Assembly (NCBI GenBank): GCA_024138025.1
Contig: JAMXBD010001599.1
Location: forward strand, 124,001-188,000
Source: Combretum micranthum
Taxonomy: Eukaryota > Streptophyta > Magnoliopsida > Myrtales > Combretaceae
Direction: 5' to 3'
DNA: 64,000 nucleotides
A program made the translations under genes and the position numbers. Numbering within the stretch: position 1 is the first letter of the stretch; every line of letters starts with the position of its first letter. Positions 33,701 to 46,249 of this stretch are shown here, in pieces. The notes beneath the pieces were generated by a model that saw nothing but the letters and a program-made list of their open reading frames with translations, was not told where the DNA came from and searched no databases.

Positions 33701-36070
33701 ATTTGTTGTTGATTGTTATATCATACTAAGTTTTGTAAGTGAAGAAGATTCATTTTTATGCTACAGACCTTCTTGGGCACTATAATTTATTTTCACTATT
33801 TTAGGGAAAACATATGTCATATTGTCAAGGCACCTGCTGATGTGCCATGGAAGATCCGGAGACTTGCCACAGATGTTGCATGTAGTGCTGTTAACTCACT
33901 AGAAGGTGCTGGTATTTTTGCGGTTGAGTTGTTCCTCACTAAAGATGGTCAGGTAATGCTATTGTTAAGTGTCATTGGTCTCTATTTACATGATGGTGTA
34001 TTTGTTTTTACAATAACAAACTGTTTGACATATTCAAATTATCTTTGGTGTTGACTTGAACCAACTTCCTTGTAGATCCTGCTAAATGAAGTGGCTCCAA
34101 GGCCCCATAACAGTGGTCATCACACAATTGAATCTTGCTTCACTTCTCAGTTTGAGCAACACTTGCGAGCTGTTGTTGGTCTTCCGCTAGGCGATCCATC
34201 CATGAAAACTCCTGCTGCTATTATGTATAATATGCTCGGTGAAGACAAGGTTTTATTCCAAGCTCTGCCCTTAACAATGAACTTGATGGAGCTGGGGGCC
34301 CTTTCATATTTTTCTTGTTATATTATTGATGTTGATAGTTTGCAAGCATTACAACATTTTCTGTTTAAGTATTTATTTGAATGTTCTGGATTTATGTCAT
34401 GAGTATGCACATAGCACTCTGGATATTAATAAATTTATAATGATGTTCTTGCTCTGCTTGTAGGGAGAGCCAGGTTTCAATCTAGCTCATCAGTTGATTG
34501 GAAGGGCACTGAGCATACCTGGGGCTGCTGTGCATTGGTACGATAAACCAGGTTGGAACGCGCTTAACCTGCTTTTAGCTCCCACCTTTTTGTGTATATG
34601 TGCATTTCTTTTTTTTTTTAGCTCCCTTTCCTACTCGACACACTGTCCTTGTTCTAATTGTTACTTCTTAGAGATGCGGAAGCAACGTAAGATGGGCCAC
34701 ATCACTATAGTTGGACCTTCCATGGGCATTGTTGAAGCAAGACTGAATTCAATGCTTAAAGAGGAGAATTATGACAGTCAGTCTGCAGGTCAGCCATTAA
34801 GATGATGTGCATTTCGCAAAAGTAACGTTTAGAGTTAGGTTCATATCTCTTTAGAGTAAGACGATCATTTGTATATTTTCTGGTAACTTTACCCTTTTTT
34901 CAATATTCCTCATAGCCTTTTCTAAATGCAGGACAACCATGTGTTGGGATTATCATGGGGTCTGACTCTGACCTTCCTGTCATGAAGGAGGCAGCAAGAA
35001 TTTTAAATATGTTTGATGTGCCTCATGAGGTCATACTTTCACACTTTAGGAGATTAGTCCTCTACATAGCTTTATAATTATGGCATTTAGACATCTATGG
35101 AAATTTAAGCTCACATGATTTTTTTTCTTGCAGGTTCGAATAGTTTCAGCCCATCGGACCCCTGAGTTGATGTTTAGATATGCTTTATCTGCTCGGGAGA
35201 GGGGTGTTCAAATTATCATAGCTGGTGCTGGTGGTGCCCCATTTGCCAGGTGAATTTTATATTTCAATAAACACTTTCTATTTTATTTTTATCATTGCCC
35301 ATTAATTTGGTTGCTCTGAAGCACCTCTGGTTCTTTCCAGGCATGGTTGCATCATTGACACCCTTGCCTGTTATTGGGGTACCTGTGCGTGCTTCTGCAC
35401 TGGATGGAATGGATTCACTTTTGTCAATAGTGCAGGTAACATATTTATGGTTTCATGATGGCAGTTGTATAGGCTTCTGGTTGCATGCTTGGCTTTTAAA
35501 AAATTTCAAGTTAGAACCCTTTGTTTCACTGTACAAATGCATGTCAGAATCCACATTACGTCTCTATTTTTCCGTATTCTTGGGTTTCTGATATCTGTAA
35601 AGTGCTCTCTGAAGCTTGAGCACTTTGTATGTGCATATTTGGGTACTTTATGTTCCTTTTCAAGTATTAACAAGTCAGATATTTTTTTTTTTGTTGAATA
35701 CTCTCCTGCATTCTATTAGTCTTAATGACATTTAAGTTCTATGTTCTACAGATGCCAAGAGGTGTACCTGTCGCCACTGTTGCTATAAATAATGCGACAA
35801 ATGCAGGTCTGTTGGCAGTAAGAATGTTAGGAGTTGGTGATGCCGATCTACAAGCAAGGTTGGTTGCTCATTTCTTGTAAAAATTTTGATCAATGCTTTA
35901 GAAACATGCATGCATGCATCAGTGTAAATGAAAGTCGTGGGTCTGTAATTATGCCTGCCCTTTCTTTCTCTTGCAGAATGAGTCAATACCAAGAAGACAC
36001 AAAAGAAGAAGTCCTTACCAAAGCAGAAAAGCTAGAGAAAATCGGATGGGAATCATATTTAAACCCTTGA
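30717..36070 (+). CDS. Phosphoribosylaminoimidazole carboxylase, plastid (PurK-PurE fusion), two frame breaks
   Basis: Converts AIR to CAIR in de novo purine synthesis: the PurK part uses ATP and bicarbonate to make N5-CAIR, and the PurE part moves the carboxyl group. Exons: 30717-30952, 31551-31765, 31848-31959, 32653-32715, 32822-32960, 33374-33429, 33508-33581, 33805-33952, 34076-34249, 34464-34551, 34672-34788, 34932-35029, 35134-35249, 35341-35435, 35752-35858, 35977-36070 (1,932 nt). All introns are GT-AG. Exon 1 is a Ser-rich plastid-type leader. PurK runs from about residue 91 ([11 protein letters not shown]) through [13 protein letters not shown] to [18 protein letters not shown]. 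PurE starts near residue 475 ([37 protein letters not shown]). Length is normal for plants. The frame breaks by -1 before 31,584 and by -2 near 35,237 at the conserved His motif. As read, translation from 30,717 stops at TGA 31,583-31,585. It is therefore either a recent pseudogene or an intact gene with sequence errors. Confidence 0.93.
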
Positions 36071-36480
36071 TTCATAAAACATCTCGTAACTCATGCCCTT
36101 GCCTTAATGGAATGGGGAATGAGGGCAGTGCCAGCTTGAGCTGCATGCACATGAGGGAAAATGAAAGAGACTGACTAGATTTCGCAACCAAAAGCAGAGT
36201 TAGCAGACGACAACTGAAACGGAAAAGCAGGATAATCTGTTTTCCTTCCCCAGTCACAAAAATGTGGAGTGGTTTCCTTTCCTACATGATCACAGTGAGA
36301 TTGAGAGAGTGGCGGCTGAAGTATGCCGGCTGCTGGGTGTGGGTGTGCTTGAAAAAAGGAAAAGCTTTCCGTGTATAATTATTCCAAGGAATTTAGGGAC
36401 CATTCTTTGGTTGCTTTGATTAATAATTTGATGTTATTTTACCACGCTGGTTTATTATGTACTATGTTATCTCTGGCAAA
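36071..36480 (+). other. 3' UTR of the AIR carboxylase gene
   Basis: Non-coding, with less AT than the flanks, running on from the stop codon at 36,068-36,070. AATAAT-type signals at 36,421-36,428 are a plausible polyadenylation region. Confidence 0.5.
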
Positions 36481-37904
36481 AGTCCTTGAATTGAACTTGT
36501 GGTAATTTCAGTCTCGTTTGCATCATGGATTAAACCTTTGTAGGGAAAATTTTATGTTCCCGACATGATTGGTCTTGTTAGAAATTTATCAGTTCAGACT
36601 TATACTCATCGTAATATTAGTACTGATATATATATAATTTAATATAATTATTTTAATGGTAAGATGAAATTTCTATTTTAAAATTTTCTTCTCCCTTTAT
36701 GAAATGATAATGCGTATGTATTGCATGTGCCAATAATTAAATCAAATTACTTTTATTGGTCTCTGATTAAAAAAAAAAAAAGGAATAAAAGAATGAAGAA
36801 ATTACATTCAAATGTGATAGAAAAGGAAAAATGCATAAATGCATGAACATGTCTTCTTTGAATCATATTCGAGCACTAATCGTATCTATTTTGTGATAAT
36901 TATGAAACCTTCATTACCAGGGGACAATAATTATCACCATATTAAATTTGGTATCTAAATTTTAGACAAAAAAATAATAAATAAAATTTGGTATCTAAAC
37001 TTTAGAAAAATTTCAATTTGATATGTAAATTTTAAAGTGATTATTTAGTACTTAAACTTTTTTTGGGTTACTTTTACTAGTTTTTTTTAACATTTTTACT
37101 CTATTTTTTAATTCAAAAAAAGAATCATTAAATATTTATTACTTCTCCTAAAATGGTTTAGTACTTATATTTTTTTTCACATTAGGAAACAAAGTAAACA
37201 ATTGTAAATAGTTAAAATAATAAAAATTTGAAAAAATTATTTTTTTTGAAAGTTCAATTATTAAATTGATTCTTATATAAAATTGATATAACATGCATAT
37301 ACAGATGTTAAGAATTACTTAAGATATGCCTACTCTACCCTTGCTTTTTTTTTTTTTTTTAATAAAAGATATCATTATTACAGAACTAGCTCTCCCCTAC
37401 ACATAACCACGGTAATCTTATGATAAGCCTTAGCTTTGTAATTTTAATTTTTGTCCATGTTAACCAATAAGAAAATGCTGAACTTATTATATGGATTTTG
37501 GGTATTCTTTTTAGTTTTATACATAAAAATTTGATTTTGTTAAAATACCATATTGACTTAAAATTTTGATTGATAAAATTTATGTTCAAAGTTTAAAATT
37601 TGATATTACTAAATATTAAACTAAATTAACATTTCATTTGTCAAATTGAATAATTTTATTATCTTTAGAAAAGTATCATAATAAATGACTAAATGTTCAT
37701 TGATCAAAGGGTAGGGAAGATGATAGAGGTGGTAAATTTTAACAATGGGTATAATAATTAAAAAAAAAAACAGAAGATCGGATAGATTGATATTATTCTT
37801 AATTATCTAGAGGCCTTCTTTGCTTTATTTTATGGAATAAAATTTGACCAATTCTAGTTTATTATTATTTTTAACGTTAGTATGGTCATATTGTAGGAAC
37901 GACT
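36481..37904. other. AT-rich non-genic interval
   Basis: No gene. 36,940-37,080 has TTTGGTATCTAAATTTTAGA-type sentences repeated three times (36,949, 36,988, 37,018), a common dispersed plant repeat. A and T runs at 36,769-36,781 and 37,347-37,360. Confidence 0.55.
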
Positions 37905-38538
37905 TTTACTTAACACGAGCTTAAGACTGTCAATTTTGTAGAATTTAATTTCTCATTCTTATCACTAGTGATTAGAATTCTACGGACTTGGCAATCTCGA
38001 GTTCATTTGTTTTAATTTATCATCTTTTAAATATGATCCAGCTCTTGCTTAAAACAATAATAAATTAGATCAAGAATCAAAGATATACTTGTCAAATTAT
38101 AGATTTAAAAGTGATATGATGAACTAGAGTGACATCATAAAGTATAAATTAAGACTCCTAATTACGTTGAATTTGATTTATCATTCTCACTAAAATTCTA
38201 AGGAAGTGGTTTTGGGTTTAGACATTCTGATCATCATACTTAAAATAGATTGAATTCTCCTGAAAACAATACTATTGAAAACATAATTTAGATTTGGCAA
38301 TTTTATAAAATAAATTGAGAAATAATAAAATTAAAATATGAGCTTAATGTAGCATTTGATTATAAGAATTGAACAAGATAAAGAAAAAAAAAAAAAACTA
38401 GACCATACTACGTTTGCTATGCATAGCACTATATGAAGATTTTTGTATTATCCATTATTTAGTATACATAAGTATAACACAATAATGCTATAAAATATTT
38501 GAATTGTCCAGTAAATTTGAGTTGTTTAGTGAAAAGAA

Positions 38539-38617
38539 GATTTATCTCATTCTCCACGTGATATTATTTTTCTTCAAGATTTGTCCCATTCTCCACGTGA
38601 TACTATTTTTCTTCAAA
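38539..38617 (+). repeat. 40-bp tandem duplication with G-box core
   Basis: CCCATTCTCCACGTGATACT and its partner CTCATTCTCCACGTGATATT recur with a 39-40 bp period. Each holds the palindrome CACGTG. Confidence 0.8.
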
Positions 38618-39339
38618 TTTATCGAATATTTTAAAAATTTGTTGTTCAATATGGAAGCCTATGACAATAATCAAATAAGAAATTCGAACTTTTGTCCAGT
38701 TTGATCTCATAATTATATGCAAACCAAATGCTCCACATTGAATTTGATTTCTCATCCTTACTATAATTTTAAGGGATCGAAAGCTGGATTGATATAATCA
38801 TATGTACTAATTATCATCCTTAAAGTGTGATCTACCTCTTGATTAAAACAATAGCAAATTGGATCATGCAATTTTATAAAATAAATTTATCAAACATTTG
38901 TGAAAATAATCAAATAAATAGTTGCCAAATAATCAAATTAGAAGTATGGACTTAAGACTTCCAATTACATTGATACCATATCTTATTTCTATTGGGATTT
39001 TAAGAAATTGGTAGCATGGGTTATTATGTTATGATTATCATCCTTAAAATAATCTAACTCTCCCTTAAAATGATAGCAATTGGATTTTGCACATTTTACT
39101 ATATAAATCTCACAACAATTTGAGGAATTAGTCAACTATATTCTTGTCAAATAATCAACTTGAAAGTATGAGCTAGGACATCGAATTTGATTTTTCATTC
39201 CTACTAGAACTCTAAGGAATTGGTGGCCTGGGTTACTGTATTTTGATTGTCATCCTGAAATGATTAAAGTCTCCTTGACAATTGTAAATGGACTCAAAAT
39301 TATGTATAAATTTTATTATTTATTTGAGCTTGACTTTTG

Positions 39340-39955
39340 GGTTAGGTGACAGGGTTAAGCAAGTGTTGTTTCTTTGTTGGAATGACTTGAAGAGATTTGA
39401 TTTGATGAGCTTAAAATAGGGATTATTAGACCAATTTGCCACATCCAACCTCTTTTAAGCAGACTCATGCTCACAAGATGATGACTATTGGTTTTGGCTT
39501 ATAATAAGCTCATTCATGATAAGTATAGAATAAATCTCACTTTATCTCATCCATTAATAACAAAGACGATTTGGCAATTGTCATCTATTCCAAGTGTCTA
39601 TAAATACCCTGCCGCTCCTCATTTTCATCTTTTGGAGAGAGAAGATAAACAACAATCTATAAAGGAGGCTTTACTCTCAAGAATCAAATGGGTAATTTAG
39701 ACAGCTTTCACTTCAGTTGCTAAAGAATTGTAAGGTTAGTATGCAAAGTCTACTCAAACTTCCTTGCTTATCATTTGTGTATTTGAGGCACTAGGACTGT
39801 TTGTTTCTCCTTCCTGTCATTTCCCCACGTTGTCTTATCATCAAGTGTATTTCCATAGCAGTATTTTGAAGTCACGTGTAAGACGCAAAATCCATGTGAC
39901 ACATGCATGGTCATGACTACCCCATGAAAAACCCTACATCTACAACAACAATAGA
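39340..39955 (+). repeat. LTR-like insertion in the tandem array
   Basis: Interrupts a ~225-bp unit: its first part ends near 39,300 and its continuation (CAACAATAGAAAATTGGATC) resumes at 39,943. It contains a TATA-type promoter (GTCTATAAATACC at 39,597-39,609) followed by a leader-like stretch, and resembles 28,580-29,000 in layout. Borders are approximate; possibly a solo LTR. Confidence 0.45.
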
Positions 39956-40099
39956 AAATTGGATCCCACAACATCCAATTTCATAAAATAAATTTAACAA
40001 AGAGTTGAAGGAAAAATCCATTATGTATATATTTATTAAATAAGGAACTTAATCTTAGTATGCTAAAGTAGACTGACCATAATAATGTACGAGTTTAAG

Positions 40100-40455
40100 G
40101 GTTTATTTTTCATCTGTATTTATATTTGTATTTAATTTGCATCCATATTTGATTTGTTTAATTTACTGATGAGTAAAAATGTTTGTTTTTATCTATGGAT
40201 CTGTTTGGATGGTCTGTTTTTTATGTATTCGTATCTTTTTCAAAATGATATGTGTGAATATGTCCGATTTGCATCTATATTTTATCTATATTTGATCTAT
40301 TTGATCTTTTGATGAGAACTTATAACTTTTTTTTTATCTATATTTATTTATTTTTGATAAATAATTGTTAGTAAAAAGTTTAAAAAAAATATCTGTATTA
40401 CCTGAAAAAAGCCAAAAAAAGATCTATATCTGTTTCTTTACAAACGATTTATTTA
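40100..40455. mobile_element. MITE family D, diverged copies in the tandem array
   Basis: 40,198-40,455 matches the reverse complement of 17,850-18,080 along its length (GTATCTTTTTCAAAATGATATG, TTTGCATCTATATTTTATCT, ATCTTTTGATGAGAACT). 40,100-40,190 is a second, shorter fragment of the same family placed next to it. Confidence 0.7.
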
Positions 40456-41324
40456 AAAACCTCTACGCACAGTCTGCACTCCAATGAAACAATAGAACCT
40501 AAGACTTCCGACTGTCTTGAATTTGATTTCCGTTCTTACTAGAATTCTGTGAATTGTTAGCGCTAACTTCAATTCATCGGAGTATCATTCTAATTATTTG
40601 AAGCAATGATAAATTGTTTTGCAGAATCCAGTTTATAAAGTAAATCTAACTAAGAGTTGTTAAAGAAATAACCAAATATATACTAGTTAAATATTGAACT
40701 TAAAAAAGAGTAATATGCTCACTGCTAAGCTAGAGTGACTATCCTGAAGCATGAGCTTAAGACTTCCCATATTGTATTCGATTTCTCATTCATGTTAACA
40801 GAATTATGAAATCCGTGCCTGGATTTATATAATATATATATATTCATTATAATCAAGTAGATACTTATCAAATAATGAACTTAATAGTAACATGTTAAAC
40901 TAGAATGATCATCATACAATATAAACTTAAGAATTCTAGGATACTCGATTTGATTTCTCAATTTACTTAGAATTTTAAGAAATCGGTAGCCTAGAATCAT
41001 ATTTTCTGATTATCATCCTTATAATAGGATTGACCTTTTCTTGAAAGCACAATAATAAATTGTATTCTACAAATTCCAATTTTATATTATGAATCCAACC
41101 AAGAGTTGAAAAAAAAAAAAAAAAAATCAAACTATACTTCTTAAACAATAAACTTTTATGGTAATATGGTAAACTACAGCATCACATTTGCTTGCAAAGA
41201 TCAACATAGCTAATTCTCCATATAAAATTGTCATTTTGTCCTGCAGGAGAAATAAATACAAACAAACAGGAACCGACAACACCTTATCCTAGGTTAAACT
41301 ACTTTCTAATATATTACACCCTTC

Positions 41325-41756
41325 TCAGACAAACACACAACGAGACTGATACCCCATTATTAATCCTTCGGATAACTCCTTCCATAGAAAATCATCTTCC
41401 ATGCTACGAACATGTAAGGATGCTGAGTACAATTCGTCCATATGTTCAGCAACCCCTTGAGGAAGCAAATCAGAAACATAAGCACCAACATGGTCTAACT
41501 CCTTACCGTTTTTGTTCGTAGTATTTTCATCATCGTACGTTCCGATATCCGAATCCTTACCGGTTAATTCCTGGACAATTGCGCGGAATTCTGTTGGGTT
41601 TTTTGCCTTCACCATAACTGGATTAGAGATGTAGGTCACCTTGAGTGGTTTCTTATTGATTTTGGTATGTCTAGGGGTCTTACTAGTATTTTCTTGGGGT
41701 TTTGGAAGGTGATCATTGGTAGTGCCAAACTTGCCCATGATTTTATTTTTTTTCAA
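41325..41756 (-). CDS. VQ motif protein, sigma factor binding protein (SIB1/SIB2)-like
   Basis: A single uninterrupted 143-codon frame. After a basic N-terminus (MKKNKIMGKFG..., Lys/Pro-rich, residues 1-45) it has PLKVTYISNPVMVKAKNPTE and then FRAIVQELTGKDSD. FRxxVQxLTG is the VQ motif, which binds WRKY transcription factors. The upstream KVTYISNPVMVKA is typical of the sigma-factor-binding proteins, which are nuclear and plastid targeted, bind SIG1 and act with WRKY33-class factors in defence. The rest is acidic (residues 75-100), and the C-terminus contains DDFLWKELSEGLI. The start may be Met1 or Met7. No intron, as usual for plant VQ genes. It sits alone; the array at 37.9-41.2 kb ends about 135 bp past its stop. 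Confidence 0.92.
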   Translation of the reverse strand: MKKNKIMGKFGTTNDHLPKPQENTSKTPRHTKINKKPLKVTYISNPVMVKAKNPTEFRAIVQELTGKDSDIGTYDDENTTNKNGKELDHVGAYVSDLLPQGVAEHMDELYSASLHVRSMEDDFLWKELSEGLIMGYQSRCVFV

Positions 41757-41825
41757 ATATAATCAAGTGTGTAGTCTATAATTTGTATCTGTAGGTTTTG
41801 CAGCATGGACACAGATCTTGCTATA

Positions 41826-41835
41826 CTATATATAG
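41826..41835 (-). promoter_or_regulatory. TATA box of the VQ gene
   Basis: CTATATATAG lies 70-80 bp upstream of the start codon on the minus strand, the right place for a TATA box with a short leader. Further upstream, at 42,077-42,081, the minus strand has TTGAC, a W-box core. This would fit WRKY control, but such short matches occur often by chance. Confidence 0.65.
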
Positions 41836-44800
41836 AGAGATTTTATGGATTATGGAATGTTAGATATGATTATTATATTTATTGAAGTGGAGCTTCCGAG
41901 AAATGAGGTCCTAGGATGAGACAAAGCATGGGATGACTAGAAGAAAGCTACTGGAAGACTAAAGCCCCAATAATTATCTTTTCTCGTTTGGTGGCATCAT
42001 TTTGCTGAAAAGTCCGCCTTCCTTTAAATTCTTATGCTTTGTTGGTCCAACGCTTTGAGTAACCCTTTTAAATTTTGTCAACATAGGTTTACTTGCCCCC
42101 CTTGCTTGAGAAAAGTTTCATTGGTGTATAATAGTATAGAAATACTAATAAAATTTAGATATTATAAATAATTTTTTATAAACTTATTAATTACTTATCA
42201 AAATAAAATGATTTAATATACTATTCATCTATACATGAGATCTATTCATTACTTATTAAAAAAAAATATTTATATACTATTCGTCCATACATGGGATGTA
42301 TTATTATCAATGAATTCTTTTTATTTTGGGCTCTCTTCTTTTTCATCAAATATATTAATGCATGTGATCGGATTATTTTTGGAAAGTTTTTAATTATAAT
42401 ATGAGTTTGACGAAACATGTCTCATACGATTGTTAACATTATTAGCAAGGACCGGTCCAACCTCGCTCGAATAAAAAATAAAAATGAATTGTTTTTTCAT
42501 TAAAATATTAAGATAAAATATATGGTATGTAGGGATAAAATATTAAGGGCGGCTCAATAATCATTTCTACACTGAACGTTCTATCTTTATACATTACCTA
42601 CGACACCGTCATATTAATAGTGTTGGGTCTGCTGCAAAAATATACGTCGCTATCGTATATTGTAAATGTACATTTTATTGCAGTTTTTGTTTTCCTTGTT
42701 TCTTTTTTCCCTTTTTTCCCCCTTAAAGTAGTTTTTTTTTTTATATATTTTTACCATAAATGTATTTTTGATGTATAAATAATTATTACAATTAAAGATA
42801 CTAAAATAAACATATAATGATAATTCGGAGAACCTAAAAGTAGGATCAAAACTTCTAAATTACCATTGGCTGATACCCTTAAACCCTCAAAGTCTAGTGA
42901 TATTATTTTTTATCTTTTAAATTAGTGGTATCAGTTTCGAATGCTCATTTCCCATTGTAAATGAAAAAAAAAAAAATTCCATTATTGGATATATATGTGT
43001 GTGTGTGTATGAGTCGTTTAAATTCTCTTATTCATAAATCATCTTTTTATGAAATCTCCAAAATTACATGGCAATTTTAAGATTTTAATCAACCCAAATT
43101 CTATACTAGATTGCCCACTTTTTCACAGATATTTGTTGCACTGCAATCTCAATCCAGTAGTAATGTCATGCTCATTACTGGAAGTCCCATATTGATGAGG
43201 GGAGACACCCAGTACAGAAATTATTGCGTAACATGCGTAATATATAGTGTTGCCGGAATAGCCTGGGACAACTTCTTGGAGGATTTTCAACCCGTACTTC
43301 CGTAGTCGCATTGCAAAAGGAAGAACGCAAGATTATACGGCTGTTAGGTTAGACCTTAATTGAGTTGATTTTAAAATTATTTATTTATGTCCATTTATTA
43401 TTATAGTTACGTTATATTACATATTATATATTTATAAAAATTTTGTTAATGATTTTACTATGAGTTTTTTTTATAAAAAATTTATTTAAACAATAACTAA
43501 GAGTATTTTATACATTTTGTAAGAGATTATATATATATATTACTTAAAAATTAATTATTAATAAAATATCAAGTTAATATTTGTATAAGTTTTAATTTTG
43601 ATAAAAAAGATCATAAAATATATATAGATAAATATCTATTCAATAATTCATGATTTTTATATTAATTGTAGGAAAAAAATTTACTAAATCAAATTATATA
43701 ATTAGTGTATAATATGATTTTTTTAATATAAATAAATTATAAAATACATCATAAAATAGCTATTCAATAATTCATGTATATTTTAATAACATTAATGAAG
43801 AAAAAGAACGTTACTAAGTCAAACTATATAATTAGTGTGTAATAAATTCATTTGTAATAGTAATACGGCTAACGCAATTATTTGAATAAAAAAGTTATTC
43901 ATAAGAAGAAGTTATTTAGTCACATGTAATTTCATGACGAGGGTGTACGTATCCACTAAATCATAATATACATAAAATATATATTTTAAAAAAATTAAAA
44001 GAATTAATTTTTTTCGAGTTTGATGGCGGAAGCTCTAGTCGACCTTCCGAAAACCCGCCTCTGTATTCTACTGTATTGACGAACTCATCTGATAGCTTCA
44101 GCACTTAGTTACACGCCACTTCATTTCAAGTGTTCACGCATTGAAAAGACACCTGAGCCACTGTATCGGTCTTATCGCCCACCTATTTGTAATCCAACCT
44201 TGGTGTCAAGTATCAGCGGTGAATGATTAATTAAAAGCCAAATGGTTAAGTTACCGTTTGATTCACTAAGCCAATACGCAGATGCAACAAGCAACACCGG
44301 TTCATGTACTTGGTTATCACTCACCAAAAAGAGACAAAATCAAAGTGCGTATTATCCACCACAAACGACAAAGATATGATTCTAATATCAAGAAAACATC
44401 AAAGTTCAAAATTTTTCCATTAAAAACGAAATCAAGATTCAATCTTTGAAATTCTAAATCATGACATGCCGTGATATTAAAATTATAAAAAAATAAATAA
44501 ATAAATAAACGAAACGGTATGTGGAATGTACTTTGAAAGGGTAGATAGAAATTGTTGTCAAAATAAAAAGAAGTAATAAATTTATAGTGAAAAGAGTTCA
44601 AAATTTTGATTACAGCAACCAACACGCTAATATTTTTATAAAAGAACTACATGATGTTTGATTTCAATTAGCAGATATATAGACATATACATAATGACTT
44701 AAAATATGTAATAACCCTTTCTTTTTCCTTTTATTTTGTAGATATTAATCATTGATAACGAATCACTTTGTAAATGTAAAATGTAATCAATAATTGTAAT

Positions 44801-46249
44801 GTAAATGTTATATTGTAAATATTACTTTGCCACTTTGCAAATTTTAATGTGGCTAATCATTGCATTAACTTTTACTTGATTAATGATTACTTGTAAATTT
44901 TATTATTTTGTTGATTTTAACTTGAGGAATAATTATTTGTAAATGAAATTACATTGTAAATGTATTAAAGTTTAATAAACTTCAGGACATTAAAGAAATG
45001 AATTTTGATTAAAGAGTTTAAGGTGATAACAATTTGGTTTTAGTAGGGTAGCCCCTAAATACTTACAAAGTTTGGTTTATTTGAAGTTGATTTTTAAATT
45101 AATTTTCTTTTGCAAACTAGTAGCTAAGTTAGAAGCAGTCAATCCATTAATCCTAATTATAATTTTTTCCTAACAATAGTCGGATGGCAACTCTTAAAAT
45201 TTTTTAAGAATTATATATTTTTTAATTCCTAATCAATGATTTCTATAAAATGAGTTGGAGTTTGATATAAATCAAATTAAAAAGAAATTAAATTAGGACA
45301 CTATCTTACTTTCCCATTCATTTTAGGTTGACGCAAGAATCTAATTGGTTAACCCAAAAGCCTACCTAGCTAAGCATCTTATTATTTTTGTGATCGCCTC
45401 GCCCTCTTGTACCCAATCAACCACAATACGAAACCTCTTGATTGATTGCTTAAGCAACCTAGCTTTGGACGTCTGTTACGCCTCGTGATCAACCTTCGTT
45501 CCTCATTTTCTATTTTTATAAATTGAAGCGCATGATTTTTATCTAATGTCTATCCAAATATGTCAATCAATTTAAATTGGATCGAATATTTTCTTAAATT
45601 TAAACCTCTATTTATTTTATCAAATATCTCAAGTTTTACTTTGAAATCTCTACATAATATAATCTTATAATAAATATGGTTTTGGTCAATTCTTTTAATC
45701 TTTCTCAAATCCAAGAAGAAACCGTCATTTGTAAGTAACTCAAGTCAAGGTCTTAAGCTAGAAAAATTATAACTTTTTTATGATTTTATTTCTAAAGGTT
45801 GGTTTTAGGTAGTTTTCTTATTACAGAAAACTATACCGTTCTTTACTCTATCTATGGTCCCTTCTCATCTCCTTTTTGGTTTCCCATATTCCTAGAACCA
45901 ATGAAATTAAAAGCGATTTAGTCTTATTATTATCATATTTCCTTAATTGGGTATTGGGGGATATTTCTTAGTTTTCCACAATCATTACATGCCAATAAGT
46001 CTCCTATTTATCATATTCTAATCACTTTCACTAATCTCATCATATAATTACCATAAACGAGTAGGAATCTCGTCCTTAACTAAAAGAAAAAAAAGAAAAA
46101 AGAAAACACTTTTGGATTAAGGCTCAAGGGATATGGTTTCTTAACTTATAATTCCAAGGATGAGAATCGCAATGATGACCGTAGAGAGAGTGATTAAGAG
46201 GGGAGGCTTAGATTGATAATGTTTCGTGTTAATAGGCTAGACAAAGGTT
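41836..46249. other. Non-genic interval with two GC-richer patches
   Basis: No supported gene. 43,100-43,320 is GC-richer and open on both strands (about 62-64 codons each), with no domain I recognise. 44,020-44,330 is also GC-richer: an ATG at 44,022 opens MAEALVDLPKTRLCILLY and then stops, and the following text breaks frame repeatedly. Either may be a fragment of a gene. GT microsatellite at 42,998-43,008. The remainder is very AT-rich. Confidence 0.45.

Larger units (their letters stand above)
37905..41190. repeat. Degenerate tandem array of ~225-bp units
   Basis: A unit recurs at least eight times. In order it holds GAGCTTAAGACT, TTGAATTTGATTTCTCATTC, CTAGAATTCTAAGGAATTGG, ATTATCATCCTTAAAAT, TTAAAACAATAGCAAATTGG, TTTTATAAAATAAATCTAAC, AAGAGTTGAAG, ACTTGTCAAATAATGAACTT and ATGCTAAACTAGAGTGAC (each as an eye-made consensus). 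GAATTTGATTT anchors are near 37,941, 38,169, 38,740, 38,966, 39,183, 40,519, 40,778 and 40,946. Neighbouring spacings are about 228, 226, 217, 260 and 167 bp. Larger gaps are explained by a duplication near 38.55 kb and by insertions at 39.34-39.95 and 40.10-40.46 kb. Units are strongly diverged. No protein is encoded. Confidence 0.8.
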
